Source: Pseudocitrobacter faecalis (lineage in GTDB: Bacteria > Pseudomonadota > Gammaproteobacteria > Enterobacterales > Enterobacteriaceae). From it: a stretch of 64,000 nucleotides of DNA. Within the stretch, counting starts at the first letter, position 1. Each line of letters opens with the position of its first letter. The DNA is taken from the NCBI GenBank assembly GCA_003315335.1, contig QNRL01000007.1:192486-256485 (forward strand), given 5' to 3'. The notes under the pieces were generated by a model. The model had not been told where the DNA came from. It saw nothing but the letters and a program-made list of their open reading frames with translations, and ran no database searches. Below are positions 29,829 to 41,986 of this stretch, piece by piece. Made by a program: the position numbers and the translations under genes.

Positions 29829-32800
29829 TTACGCGATGGCGTTCTCTTCTAACTGGCGCATAAATTGCCGCACCCATTCCATCCGTGTTTTACGCTCGCT
29901 CAAGTCCTGGAAGAACTTCAGCCGCGTTGGGCCGTCCAGGCGAAAGTGCTGCGGCTGTTTCTGCAGCAGGCCAATCAACCAGCTCGGGTTCACATGGTTT
30001 TTCTCTGCGAACTCAATCACGCCGCCTTTCTCATTGCCTTCCAGCTTCCGAATACCCAGCTTCTGCGCCTGTTGACGCAAACGCGCGATATCCAGCAGCG
30101 TTCGCGCCGCATCCGGTAACAGACCAAAGCGGTCAATCAGTTCCACTTTGATTTCATCCAGCTCGCTTTCACTTTTTGCACTGGCGATACGCTTATAGAA
30201 AGAGAGACGCGTATTGACGTCAGGAATGAAATCGTCCGGCAGCAGCGACGGCATACGCAGCTCAACTTCCGTTTGCTGGCTGGTGAGATCTTCCAGCGAC
30301 GGCTCGCGGCCCTCTTTCAACGCATCGACGGCGTTTTCCAGCAGTTCCATATAGAGCGAGAAGCCAATGGTTTCCATTGAACCGCTCTGATCTTCACCAA
30401 GCAGTTCACCCGCGCCGCGAATTTCAAGGTCGTGGGTCGCCAGCGCAAAGCCCGCGCCGAGATCTTCCAACGAAGCAATGGCTTCCAGACGTTTCTGCGC
30501 GTCGGTGGTCATCGCCTTTGGATGTGGGGTCAGCAGCCAGGCATAGGCCTGGTGATGAGAACGCCCCACGCGGCCACGCAACTGGTGTAGTTGCGCCAGA
30601 CCGAAGTGATCCGCCCGTTCAATAATGATGGTATTGGCGGTGGGAATGTCGATCCCGGTCTCGATGATAGTGGTACACACCAGCACGTTAAACCGCTGGT
30701 GATGGAAATCGTTCATCACGCGTTCCAGTTCGCGTTCGCGCATCTGGCCATGGCCTATTGCGATACGCGCTTCTGGCACCAGTTCAGCCAGTTTGTCCGC
30801 TGTTTTCTGGATGTTTTCAACGTCATTAAACAGGTAATAGACCTGACCACCGCGCAGAATTTCACGCAGAATAGCTTCACGCACCACCAGATTATCGTAT
30901 TCACGCACGAAGGTTTTCACCGCCAGTCGACGCGCAGGCGGGGTGGCAATAATCGACAAATCACGCATGCCGCTCATCGCCATATTCAGCGTCCGCGGGA
31001 TTGGCGTGGCGGTGAGCGTCAGGATATCCACGTCGGCGCGCATCGCTTTAATGCGTTCTTTGTGACGCACGCCGAAGCGGTGCTCTTCATCGACAATCAG
31101 CAACCCTAAATCTTTCAGCTTCACGTCGCTTTGCAGCAACTTGTGGGTGCCGATCAGAATGTCGATTTTACCGTCTGCCGCTTGCTCGAGAATTTGTGTC
31201 TGCTCTTTGGCACTACGGAAGCGAGAGAGCATTTCAATACGCACCGGCCAGTTGGCGAAGCGGTCACGGAAGTTATCGTAGTGCTGTTGCGCCAGCAGGG
31301 TGGTTGGCACCAGCACGGCCACCTGTTTGTTGTTTTCAACGGCAAGGAATGCGGCGCGCATCGCCACTTCGGTTTTACCAAAGCCAACGTCGCCGCACAC
31401 CAGGCGGTCCATCGCCAGCGGCTGGCACATGTCGCTTAACACAGCATTAATAGCCTGCGCCTGATCCGGCGTGGTTTCGAACGGGAAGCTATCGCAGAAA
31501 AGCTGATACTGTTCACGATCGTGTTTAAAAGCAAAGCCTTCTTTCGCCGCGCGCTGGGCGTAAATATCAAGCAACTCTGCCGCGACATCACGCACTTTCT
31601 CAGAGGCTTTCTGCCGCGCGCGGGCCCAGGCATCGCCGCCCAGTTTATGCAGCGGCGCGTTTTCTTCTGCCCCACCGGCGTAGCGGCTAATCAGGTGTAG
31701 CGAGGATACCGGCACATAGAGTTTGGCTTCGTTGGCGTAGGTCAGCATCAGGTATTCACCTTTGATGCCGCCAGCCTCCAGGGTGGTCATCCCTGCGTAG
31801 CGCCCAACCCCGTGTTCCAGATGCACCACCGGCTGGCCGATATGGAGCTCGGCCAGGTTGCGGATTAAGGTATCAGGATTGATGGTGCGGCGGGAGTCCT
31901 GACGACGTCGTGCCACGCGCTCGCCCAGCAGATCGCTTTCGCAAATCAGCGCTCGGTTATTCTGCGTGTCAATAAACCCGTGCTCCGCCGCGCCAATCAT
32001 CAGATAACGCCCGGTATCCGTCGCTTCATCCAGCCGCAGAATGCGTTTTGGTGACAGCTTAATCCGCGCCAGCAGCTCACCTAACGCTTCACGACGTCCT
32101 TCACTCTCCACGGAGAAAATCACCGGGCCGGTAAACGATTCCAGGAAGCGGCGCAGGTTATCCAGCGGCGCTTTGTTTTGCGCCTGAATCGCCAGCTCTG
32201 GCAGTGGACGGAAGCCGAGGTTAGTATTGGCGGCTTTCTCCGCCAGATGCTCAGTTTTGAGCTGAATCCGCGGCCATTTTTTTAGCTCACCGTTGAGCTC
32301 GTCCGGGCGCAGCCACAGGCGTTCGGGCTCCAGTAAGGGGCGCATCGGGTCAACGCCGCGATTCTCGAAGCGCGCCTGAGCATCCGCCTGGAAGCGCGTG
32401 GCGCTGGCATCGAGATCGCCGGTATTGACCAGCAGCGTATTGGCCGGGAAGTAGCTGAACAGCGGCGGCAGCGGTTCGCTAAAGAATAGCGGCTGCCAGT
32501 ACTCGATACCCGCAGGCAGCGTACCTTTGCTCACCTGTTGATAGATGTGCTCGGCATCGCGCTTCACATCGAATTTATCGCGCCACTGGCTGCGGAACAG
32601 TTCGATGGCGGTCTTATCGGTTGGGAATTCGTGTGCAGGCAGAAGATTAATGGAGTCCACTTCTTCCAGCGTGCGCTGGCTGTCCGGATCGAACACGCGC
32701 AGGCTGTCAATTTCATCATCGAAGAAATCGAGACGATATGGCTGCTCGCTGCCCATCGGGAAGAGATCGAGCAGCGCGCCGCGCGTAGCGTACTCGCCGT

Positions 32801-33275
32801 GCTCCATGACCTGATCCACGTGACGATAACCCGCGCTGTCGAGCTGCGCACGCAAGGCATCGCGTGACAGACGCTGCCCTTTTTTCATCATCAAGGCGTG
32901 GCCGTGCAGATAACTGTGCGGGCAAACGCGCTGCATCAGCGTGCTTACGGGCACTATCAGCACGCCGCGCTGCATCATCGGCAATTGATAAAGCGTTGAA
33001 AGACGAGACGAAATAATATCCTGGTGCGGCGAAAAACTGTCGTAAGGCAGCGTTTCCCAGTCAGCAAGGTTCATCACCAGATTATCGGTAAACTGGCTGA
33101 TTTCATCGTGCAATCGCAGGGCATTCTGCATATCCGGTGCAATCAGGATAACCGGGCCGGTATGACGTTCGGAAATCTCCGCGACCAGCGTGGCGCAGGC
33201 CGCACCGGTCAATTCCCCCAGTTGACGCTGATCGCCAGCTTTGGTGGGTAGGGCGTAACGGGCTAGTTCAGGCAT
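29829..33275 (-). CDS. mfd: Transcription-repair coupling factor Mfd
   Basis: Mfd removes RNA polymerase stalled at DNA damage and recruits UvrA. The start at 33275 (MPELARYALP) gives 1148 residues, the E. coli length. The UvrB-like domains are N-terminal. The RNA-polymerase-interacting and translocase parts include GDVGFGKTEVAMRAA (Walker A), VDEEHRFGVRHKERIK (DEEH box) and HQLRGRVGRSHHQAYAWLL (motif VI). The C-terminal regulatory domain has TEVELRMPSLLPDDFI. In E. coli ldtC follows it; here it faces ptsG directly. Confidence 0.98.
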   Translation of the reverse strand: MPELARYALPTKAGDQRQLGELTGAACATLVAEISERHTGPVILIAPDMQNALRLHDEISQFTDNLVMNLADWETLPYDSFSPHQDIISSRLSTLYQLPMMQRGVLIVPVSTLMQRVCPHSYLHGHALMMKKGQRLSRDALRAQLDSAGYRHVDQVMEHGEYATRGALLDLFPMGSEQPYRLDFFDDEIDSLRVFDPDSQRTLEEVDSINLLPAHEFPTDKTAIELFRSQWRDKFDVKRDAEHIYQQVSKGTLPAGIEYWQPLFFSEPLPPLFSYFPANTLLVNTGDLDASATRFQADAQARFENRGVDPMRPLLEPERLWLRPDELNGELKKWPRIQLKTEHLAEKAANTNLGFRPLPELAIQAQNKAPLDNLRRFLESFTGPVIFSVESEGRREALGELLARIKLSPKRILRLDEATDTGRYLMIGAAEHGFIDTQNNRALICESDLLGERVARRRQDSRRTINPDTLIRNLAELHIGQPVVHLEHGVGRYAGMTTLEAGGIKGEYLMLTYANEAKLYVPVSSLHLISRYAGGAEENAPLHKLGGDAWARARQKASEKVRDVAAELLDIYAQRAAKEGFAFKHDREQYQLFCDSFPFETTPDQAQAINAVLSDMCQPLAMDRLVCGDVGFGKTEVAMRAAFLAVENNKQVAVLVPTTLLAQQHYDNFRDRFANWPVRIEMLSRFRSAKEQTQILEQAADGKIDILIGTHKLLQSDVKLKDLGLLIVDEEHRFGVRHKERIKAMRADVDILTLTATPIPRTLNMAMSGMRDLSIIATPPARRLAVKTFVREYDNLVVREAILREILRGGQVYYLFNDVENIQKTADKLAELVPEARIAIGHGQMRERELERVMNDFHHQRFNVLVCTTIIETGIDIPTANTIIIERADHFGLAQLHQLRGRVGRSHHQAYAWLLTPHPKAMTTDAQKRLEAIASLEDLGAGFALATHDLEIRGAGELLGEDQSGSMETIGFSLYMELLENAVDALKEGREPSLEDLTSQQTEVELRMPSLLPDDFIPDVNTRLSFYKRIASAKSESELDEIKVELIDRFGLLPDAARTLLDIARLRQQAQKLGIRKLEGNEKGGVIEFAEKNHVNPSWLIGLLQKQPQHFRLDGPTRLKFFQDLSERKTRMEWVRQFMRQLEENAIA

Positions 33276-33390
33276 AGCGGGGCACGTTCTCCAGAAACCG
33301 CAAAGTGACACGGTAAAAATATCAATTTATTACGCTTATTATCCGTGATGGCGGCGGGAGTGCAACTGCGGAAAATCGAGGTGAGTCAAT

Positions 33391-33410
33391 GCCAGGCCCG
33401 AAAGCCTGGC
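33391..33410. terminator. Hairpin between ycfT and mfd
   Basis: GCCAGGC (33391-33397), six bases, GCCTGGC (33404-33410), just after the ycfT stop on the minus strand. There is no T run; a partial terminator at most. Confidence 0.45.
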
Positions 33411-33418
33411 GTGAGGGG

Positions 33419-34486
33419 TCAGGACGTCGCCAGCGCGCGTTTTGCCGGTGGGCTAAACAGCAGATCGTCCGTCAGGCGGCGCGAAATCTGGCGCACTAAA
33501 AGGCCAAACAACGTACACACGATCAGGCTTAGCAGCGGGTAAGTGAGCAGCAGCGCCAGTTCGCTGGTTGCCGTAAGCGCATGCCCGTTTACCTGTTTGA
33601 TGAGTATCAGGCTTGCGCCTTCGACCAGAATACGGTGCGTGGTGTAGATGGCGATGGTGTTTGAACCTACAACGTTCAGCCAGTTATTTTCGCGCGGTTG
33701 AATCACGTGACTGGCTCGCCAGAACAGCTTCATGATGACGAAAATCGACAGCAGTGCCATCAGCAGCGGTATCCCTTTGAAGTAGAGTGCTACGGCGGCG
33801 AGCGCGAAAACCAGAAGTGGAACAAATGCCTTGCGTGGTAGCGCTGTCGTTAGCCAGGCCATAATCGCCGTGCCGTACCATGCGCCCAGCGCATAATAGA
33901 TAACGTTACGCATCACGCTGTTCATTCCCCACCACGGTAGCGGCAGGAAGTTGATTGCCACGCTGAGAAGGGCTAACGCGATGATGAGCGGCGCTTTCGC
34001 GCGTGCGAACAGTTTGCAGAAAACGAAGTAGACCACCAGCGCGTAGAGATACCACAGGCTGGTGCTGGCGGTCAGCATGCCATACAAAAACTCGCCGGGG
34101 TTATCGGCGTAGGCGGCGTTGGCGGCATTGCCAAGGTCGCGCTCCGGCGCCAGCCAGCTGTTTAACTGGCGTAGCGCCAGCCACTGCAACAGCCCCCACA
34201 ACGCCAACACGTAAACAATGTTCCAGATGCGCTTATCAACGCAGCCTTTCCACGGCACGTCGGCAACATAGCGCTGAATGAGAAAGCCCGAGATAAAGAA
34301 AAAGACCGGCATGCGGAACGGGGCGAGGTATAAATTAAAGTAGATCCAGCATTTTGAGAGCGTCTCTGACAAGGGATGCTGGAACGCAGAGAGATGCGGA
34401 TAGAAGGTAATTACCGAGTGGTACACCACCACCAGGCAGATGCATAGCCCTTTTATCTGATTGATCCAGAGTGTCTTTTTTTGCAT
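33419..34486 (-). CDS. ycfT: Inner-membrane acyltransferase-3 family protein YcfT
   Basis: A multi-spanning membrane protein of the acyltransferase_3 family (O-acetylases of surface glycans and similar); the substrate of YcfT is unknown. The start at 34486 (MQKKTLWINQIKG) gives 355 residues (E. coli 357). About ten hydrophobic segments. The N-terminal motif CLVVVYHSVITFYP contains the family His, and LAPFRMPVFFFISGF is also typical. The C terminus reads GSNTIAIYTTHRILVEG. It lies between mfd and the divergent lolCDE. Confidence 0.9.
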   Translation of the reverse strand: MQKKTLWINQIKGLCICLVVVYHSVITFYPHLSAFQHPLSETLSKCWIYFNLYLAPFRMPVFFFISGFLIQRYVADVPWKGCVDKRIWNIVYVLALWGLLQWLALRQLNSWLAPERDLGNAANAAYADNPGEFLYGMLTASTSLWYLYALVVYFVFCKLFARAKAPLIIALALLSVAINFLPLPWWGMNSVMRNVIYYALGAWYGTAIMAWLTTALPRKAFVPLLVFALAAVALYFKGIPLLMALLSIFVIMKLFWRASHVIQPRENNWLNVVGSNTIAIYTTHRILVEGASLILIKQVNGHALTATSELALLLTYPLLSLIVCTLFGLLVRQISRRLTDDLLFSPPAKRALATS

Positions 34487-36676
<2,190 letters not shown>

Positions 36677-36677
<1 letters not shown>

Positions 36678-37921
36678 TGGCTCCGTCTCTCTCTCTTCTC
36701 ATTGGCCTGCGCTTTAGCCGTGGGCGTCGCCGCAGCGGCATGGTGTCACTGATCTCCGTGATTTCCACCGTCGGTATCGCGCTGGGTGTCGCGGTATTGA
36801 TCCTCGGTTTAAGCGCCATGAACGGCTTTGAACGCGAGCTTAACAATCGCGTACTGGCCGTGGTGCCGCACGGGCAAATTGAAGCGGTAAACCAGCCGTG
36901 GAGCAACTGGCGCACCATCCTGCCGCAGGTTGAAAAAGTGAACGGCATCGCGGCGGCGGCACCGTACATTACCTTCACCGGGCTGGTGGAAAGCGGTAGC
37001 AATATGCGCGCGATACAGGTGAAAGGTGTCGATCCTGCGCAGGAAAGCCGTTTAAGCGCGTTGCCGAAATTTGTGCAGGGCGAAAGCTGGAGCGACTTCA
37101 AGGCCGGTAGCCAGCAAATCATCATCGGCAAAGGCGTGGCGGATGCGCTGAAGGTGAAGCAGGGCGACTGGCTGACCATCATGATCCCGAATGCCAACGC
37201 AGAACATAAGTTGCTGCAACCTAAACGCATTCGTCTGCATGTCTCCGGCATTTTGCAGCTTAGCGGCCAGCTCGATCATAGCTTTGCCATGATTCCACTG
37301 CAGGATGCTCAGCAGTATCTGGAAATGGGTGACAGTGTCACGGGCATCGCTATTAAAGTTAACGATGTCTTTAACGCCAATAAACTGGTGCGTTCGGCAG
37401 GGGAAGTGACCAACAGCTATGTCACGATTCAGAGCTGGATTGGCACCTACGGCTATATGTACCGCGATATCCAAATGATCCGCGCGATTATGTATCTGGC
37501 GATGGTGCTGGTGATCGGCGTGGCGTGCTTTAACATCGTCTCGACATTGGTGATGGCGGTGAAAGATAAAAGTAGCGATATTGCGGTGCTGCGCACATTG
37601 GGCGCAAAAGACGGGCTGATCCGCGCGATTTTCGTGTGGTATGGTTTACTCGCTGGCCTGCTGGGCAGCCTTCTCGGTGTGGTGATTGGCGTGCTGTGCG
37701 CGCTGAATCTGACGCCGATTATTAAGTGGATTGAAGGCGTTACGCGCCATAAATTTTTGTCTGGTGATATCTATTTTATTGACTTCCTGCCGTCTGAACT
37801 TCACTGGCTGGATGTCTTTTATGTGCTGGTCACCGCACTGCTGCTGAGTTTGCTGGCGAGCTGGTATCCGGCTCGCCGCGCCAGCCGTATCGACCCGGCG
37901 AGGGTGCTGAGTGGCCAGTAA
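36677..37921 (+). CDS. lolE: Lipoprotein-releasing ABC transporter permease LolE
   Basis: LolE is the LolC paralogue that first binds the lipoprotein. The ATG at 36677 ([16 protein letters not shown]) gives 414 residues, as in E. coli; the TTG one codon earlier is not needed. Membrane topology matches Lol[18 protein letters not shown] and the C-terminal [20 protein letters not shown] are conserved. Confidence 0.97.
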
Positions 37922-37981
37922 TTTAACGTCCTGACGGTGCAGTTTTGCCGCTGCGCGCGTCAGTAAGAGGAATTTACGATG

Positions 37982-38893
37982 ATGCATTATGGATTTGATA
38001 TAGGCGGCAGCAAAATTGCACTCGGCGTGTTCGATATGACGCGACAGTTAGTCTGGGAAACACGTGTCGCCACGCCAAAAGAGAGTTACGACGCGTTTCT
38101 TGAAGCTGTTTGCGGGCTGGTCGCGCAAGCCGACGCTCGCTTCAATTGTCGGGGAACCGTGGGTATTGGTATTCCGGGTATGCCGGAAACCGAAGACGGC
38201 ACGCTGTATGCGGCTAACGTGCCTGCCGCGTCGGGTAAACCGCTGCGCAACGATCTGAGCCGTTTACTGGATCGCGATGTCCGTCTCGATAACGACGCTA
38301 ATTGCTTCGCTATCTCAGAAGCGTGGGACGATGAATTCACCCAATACCCGCTGGTGATGGGGTTAATTCTTGGCACCGGTGTCGGCGGCGGTATTGTGCA
38401 GAACGGCAAATCGATTACGGGTCATCGCTACATTACCGGAGAGTTCGGGCATATCCGCTTACCCGTTGATGCGCTGGACGTGGTGGGGCGTGATTTTCCG
38501 TTAACCCGCTGCGGCTGCGGGCAACGGGGGTGCATCGAAAATTACCTTTCCGGGCGCGGATTCGCCTGGCTTTATACACATTTTTATCACCAGCAACTGA
38601 CCTCACCGGAGATCGTCGCATTGTGGGAGCAGGGCGACAGGCTGGCGCGTGAACACGTTGAGCGCTATCTGGATCTTCTGGCGGTGTGCCTGGGCAATAT
38701 TTTAACTATCGTGGACCCTGATTTAGTGGTTCTCGGTGGCGGGTTATCAAACTTTTCAGCTATTACAGATGGGCTTGCGCAGCGCCTGCCACGCCATTTA
38801 CTCCCCGTCGCTGCCGTACCGCGCATAGAACGCGCAAGGCACGGTGACGCGGGAGGAATGCGCGGCGCTGCCTTCCTTCATCTCACAAACTAA
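37982..38893 (+). CDS. nagK: N-acetylglucosamine kinase NagK
   Basis: NagK phosphorylates GlcNAc recovered from cell-wall recycling. ROK family: ATP motif [14 protein letters not shown], zinc motif [17 protein letters not shown], and catalytic Asp in LDNDANCFA. Starting at 37982 (MHYGFD) it is 303 residues, as in E. coli (MYYGFD); an adjacent ATG at 37979 is equally placed after AAGAGG. It lies between lolE and cobB. Confidence 0.94.
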   Translation: MHYGFDIGGSKIALGVFDMTRQLVWETRVATPKESYDAFLEAVCGLVAQADARFNCRGTVGIGIPGMPETEDGTLYAANVPAASGKPLRNDLSRLLDRDVRLDNDANCFAISEAWDDEFTQYPLVMGLILGTGVGGGIVQNGKSITGHRYITGEFGHIRLPVDALDVVGRDFPLTRCGCGQRGCIENYLSGRGFAWLYTHFYHQQLTSPEIVALWEQGDRLAREHVERYLDLLAVCLGNILTIVDPDLVVLGGGLSNFSAITDGLAQRLPRHLLPVAAVPRIERARHGDAGGMRGAAFLHLTN

Positions 38894-38907
38894 TACATGG
38901 AGTAGAT

Positions 38908-39729
38908 ATGCAGTCGCGCCGCTTACATCGATTGAGCCGTTTTCGTCGGAATAAACGTCAGCTGCGCCAGCGTCTGCGCCAGCGGATTTTTTTCACTGAC
39001 AGGGTGATACCAGAGCATATGGATAAACCAAGAGTTCTTGTGCTAACGGGCGCCGGTATTTCGGCTGAATCGGGTATTCGCACGTTTCGCGCGGCTGATG
39101 GATTGTGGGAAGAGCATCGGGTTGAAGATGTCGCCACGCCGGAAGGATTCCAGCGCGATCCGGCGCTGGTTCAGGCGTTTTACAATGCGCGCCGCAGACA
39201 GCTCCAGCAACCTGAAATCCAGCCGAATGCCGCGCATATCGCGCTTGCGAAGCTTGAAGAGGCGCTGGGCGATAACTTTATGCTGGTGACGCAAAATATC
39301 GACAATCTGCACGAGCGCGCTGGAAGCAAAAATGTGCTGCATATGCACGGCGAATTGCTCAAAGTGCGTTGTACGCAGAGCGGGCAAGTGCTGGACTGGA
39401 CTGATGATGTGACGCCGGACGACAAATGTCATTGCTGTCAGTTCCCGGCGCCGCTGCGTCCTCATATCGTCTGGTTTGGCGAGATGCCGTTTGAGATGGA
39501 CCACATCTATCTGGCGCTCTCTATGGCCGATATTTTCATCGCCATTGGAACCTCCGGTCACGTCTATCCGGCGGCAGGTTTTGTGCATGAAGCGAAACTT
39601 CACGGCGCGAAAACTGTGGAGCTTAATCTCGAACCCAGCCAGGTGGGCAGCGAATTTGAAGAGAAGTACTACGGGCTGGCGAGTGAAGTGGTACCGGCAT
39701 TCGTGGAAAAACTGCTGCAAAAAATGTAA
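38908..39729 (+). CDS. cobB: NAD-dependent protein deacylase CobB
   Basis: CobB is the bacterial sirtuin, removing acetyl and succinyl groups from lysines (e.g. acetyl-CoA synthetase). 273 residues, slightly shorter at the C terminus than E. coli (279). NAD motifs are [15 protein letters not shown] and [12 protein letters not shown]; the catalytic His is in HMHGEL. Zinc Cys are in VRCTQSGQ and DKCHCCQ. The basic N-terminal arm (residues 1-37) makes the long isoform; the internal ATG at 39019 (MDKPRV) corresponds to the short isoform. Confidence 0.95.
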   Translation: MQSRRLHRLSRFRRNKRQLRQRLRQRIFFTDRVIPEHMDKPRVLVLTGAGISAESGIRTFRAADGLWEEHRVEDVATPEGFQRDPALVQAFYNARRRQLQQPEIQPNAAHIALAKLEEALGDNFMLVTQNIDNLHERAGSKNVLHMHGELLKVRCTQSGQVLDWTDDVTPDDKCHCCQFPAPLRPHIVWFGEMPFEMDHIYLALSMADIFIAIGTSGHVYPAAGFVHEAKLHGAKTVELNLEPSQVGSEFEEKYYGLASEVVPAFVEKLLQKM

Positions 39730-39732
39730 TCC

Positions 39733-39761
39733 TGCCACCCGGCGATGTTCGCCGGGTGGCA
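39733..39761. terminator. Terminator between cobB and the GH3 gene
   Basis: TGCCACCCGGCG (39733-39744), loop ATGTT, CGCCGGGTGGCA (39750-39761), 12 perfect pairs, serving both convergent genes. Confidence 0.85.
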
Positions 39762-39766
39762 GTCGC

Positions 39767-41986
39767 TTAATCTGCGCGGTAGATAAATTCGCCCTCCAGT
39801 ACGTCTACGCTACTGGTACCGACGAAAATGTTGAATCTCCCGGGTTCAATAACCTGCTCGCCATCCGCGTTGTAGAACGCGAGCATCTCCTCGCTCACCT
39901 CAAAAATCACCCGTCGCGTTTCGTCGCCGCGTAAGGCTATCTGCCTGAAATTCTTCAGCATCATGACCGGACGCGCGACGCTGGCGACGCAATCGCGGAG
40001 ATAGAGCTGGACTGTCTCAATGCCGGCATGTGACGTCAGATTTCGCACCGTAATACCCACACTCAGCGTTTCGCCTGCGCTAAATTGTGCGGCGAGGGTT
40101 AATTCGCTGAGTTCGACACGATGCCATGAGAGCCCGAAGCCAAACGGGAAGAGTGGCGTAGTGGGGCAATCGAGATATTTTGAAATAAACCGAGGGCTGT
40201 GGTCGGACTTATCCGCGGGCCTGCCGGTCGCGAGTGCATTGTAATAAATCGGCACCTGGCCGTTTGCACGTGGGAAACTCATCGCCAGACGTCCGCTCGG
40301 GTTCGATTTGCCGTACAGTACATCAGCTATCGCGTGCCCACCTTCACTGCCGGGAAACCACGCCTCAATGACGGCATCAACATGCTCCACGACATCGCTT
40401 AGCACCAGTGGACGACCGTTGAACAGGATCAATACCGTTTTCTTCGCGGCCTGCGCGATCGCTTGAATGAACGAAACCTGATGTCGCGGGAGATGGATAT
40501 CGGTGCGGCTTGCGGCTTCACCGCTCTGCATCATGTGCTCACCCATAGCCAGCAGCACGACATCGGCCTCACGCGCATACTGCAATGCGCGCGCCTGCTC
40601 GGTTTGCCGTTGTTCTTCACTCATGCAGAATTGCGCATCAACCTGGGTGGTGGCACCAAATTCACCAAGAAAATCATAATTAAGCAGCAGATCGCAGCCC
40701 TGCGTACTTAGCAGCTCTTCCGATGTGATCACCTCATTGAGTGCCTGTTTCAGGGTGACACTGCGTGACTTCTCGCCATAGACCGCCCACAGTCCAATAA
40801 TATCCGGATTATCGGCATAGGGGCCAATCAGCGCGACTTTTATGCCGGGTTTCAGCGGAAGCAAGGCGTTGTCGTTTTTTAACAGTACAAGGCTGCGGGC
40901 AGCGGTTTCCCGCGCCAGCGCCAGATGATCCGGGTGATAAAACCATGCCCGTTCTTTTTCTTCTGATGCGCCGCGAAACGGGTCGTCAAACAACCCCAGG
41001 GTTTCTTTAAGTTGCAATACGCGTGTTACTGCCTGATCCAGCCGCTTCATTGGAATAACGCCTTCATTCACCAGCCCGGCCAGATAATTGACATAGCAGG
41101 GCGATTTCATGTCGATATCCAGCCCGGCGAGAAAGGCCAGTTGGCTGGCATGGCGCTCATCCTCTGCCACGCCGTGAGGGATGAGTTCCTTTACGGCGGC
41201 ATAGTCGGCGATGGTCACGCCGTCGAACTGCCAGCGATCGCGCAAAATGGTTTGCAACAACCAGCGATTCGCGCTGGCGGGGATGCCATCGATTGTATTG
41301 AAGGCTGACATCACCAGTTTGCAGCCTGCCTTAACTGCGGCAAGATAAGGCGGGAGATAATCGTCGAAAAGGGACTGACGAGAAAGCTCAACGGTGTTGT
41401 AATCGCGCCCGGCGACAGGCGCGCCATATCCGGCGAAATGCTTCACACAGGCCGCCAGTCCTTCACCGCGTTCCAGGTTGTGCTGAAAGCCGCGCACACA
41501 GGCGCTGACCATACGGCTGTTGAGTAGCGGATCTTCCCCTGTCGACTCCATACAGCGGCCCCAGCGCGCATCGCGAACCAGATCGGCCATCGGCGCAAAG
41601 GTCACATGACTGCCTGCGCTGACGCCTTCTTTCGCCGCCACCTGACAGCAGCGTTCAATTAGCGTGGGCGACCAGCTACAGCCCAGCGCCAGCGGGATGG
41701 GGAAAACGGTGCGATAGCCGTACACGATATCCGCCATAAACAGCAGCGGAATTTTCAAACGGCTGTTTTGCAGATACTGCTCCTGAATATGACGCGTCTT
41801 TTTCGCGCCTGAGACGTTCAAAACCGAGCCAGCACACTGAACCTGTTGCTGGCTGATGCCAAGCTTCGCTTTTGGGCCAACAGTAAGCTGAGGCTCGTCG
41901 ACAAAAAACTCGCCGGAAAGCTGCACTAGCTGGCCGACTTTTTCCTCCAGCGTCATTTGCGCCAGCAGCGTGGTGATTCTGCGCAT
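39767..41986 (-). CDS. Cytoplasmic GH3 beta-glucosidase, BglX-like
   Basis: A 739-residue glycoside hydrolase family 3 enzyme resembling E. coli BglX but with no signal peptide, so probably cytoplasmic. The GH3 N domain has ADIVYGYRTVFPIPLA and KHFAGYGAPVAGRDYNTVEL. Asp261 in GVTIADYAAVKEL is the expected nucleophile, and Glu490 in SGEAASRTD the expected acid/base. A fibronectin-III-like end follows (TIPFPFGFGL-type LFPFGFGLSWHRVELSEL). Its ATG overlaps the EIIC stop, so the two are co-translated. The natural substrate (a beta-glucoside or an oligosaccharide) is unknown. E. coli has ycfZ-ymfA here. Confidence 0.88.
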   Translation of the reverse strand: MRRITTLLAQMTLEEKVGQLVQLSGEFFVDEPQLTVGPKAKLGISQQQVQCAGSVLNVSGAKKTRHIQEQYLQNSRLKIPLLFMADIVYGYRTVFPIPLALGCSWSPTLIERCCQVAAKEGVSAGSHVTFAPMADLVRDARWGRCMESTGEDPLLNSRMVSACVRGFQHNLERGEGLAACVKHFAGYGAPVAGRDYNTVELSRQSLFDDYLPPYLAAVKAGCKLVMSAFNTIDGIPASANRWLLQTILRDRWQFDGVTIADYAAVKELIPHGVAEDERHASQLAFLAGLDIDMKSPCYVNYLAGLVNEGVIPMKRLDQAVTRVLQLKETLGLFDDPFRGASEEKERAWFYHPDHLALARETAARSLVLLKNDNALLPLKPGIKVALIGPYADNPDIIGLWAVYGEKSRSVTLKQALNEVITSEELLSTQGCDLLLNYDFLGEFGATTQVDAQFCMSEEQRQTEQARALQYAREADVVLLAMGEHMMQSGEAASRTDIHLPRHQVSFIQAIAQAAKKTVLILFNGRPLVLSDVVEHVDAVIEAWFPGSEGGHAIADVLYGKSNPSGRLAMSFPRANGQVPIYYNALATGRPADKSDHSPRFISKYLDCPTTPLFPFGFGLSWHRVELSELTLAAQFSAGETLSVGITVRNLTSHAGIETVQLYLRDCVASVARPVMMLKNFRQIALRGDETRRVIFEVSEEMLAFYNADGEQVIEPGRFNIFVGTSSVDVLEGEFIYRAD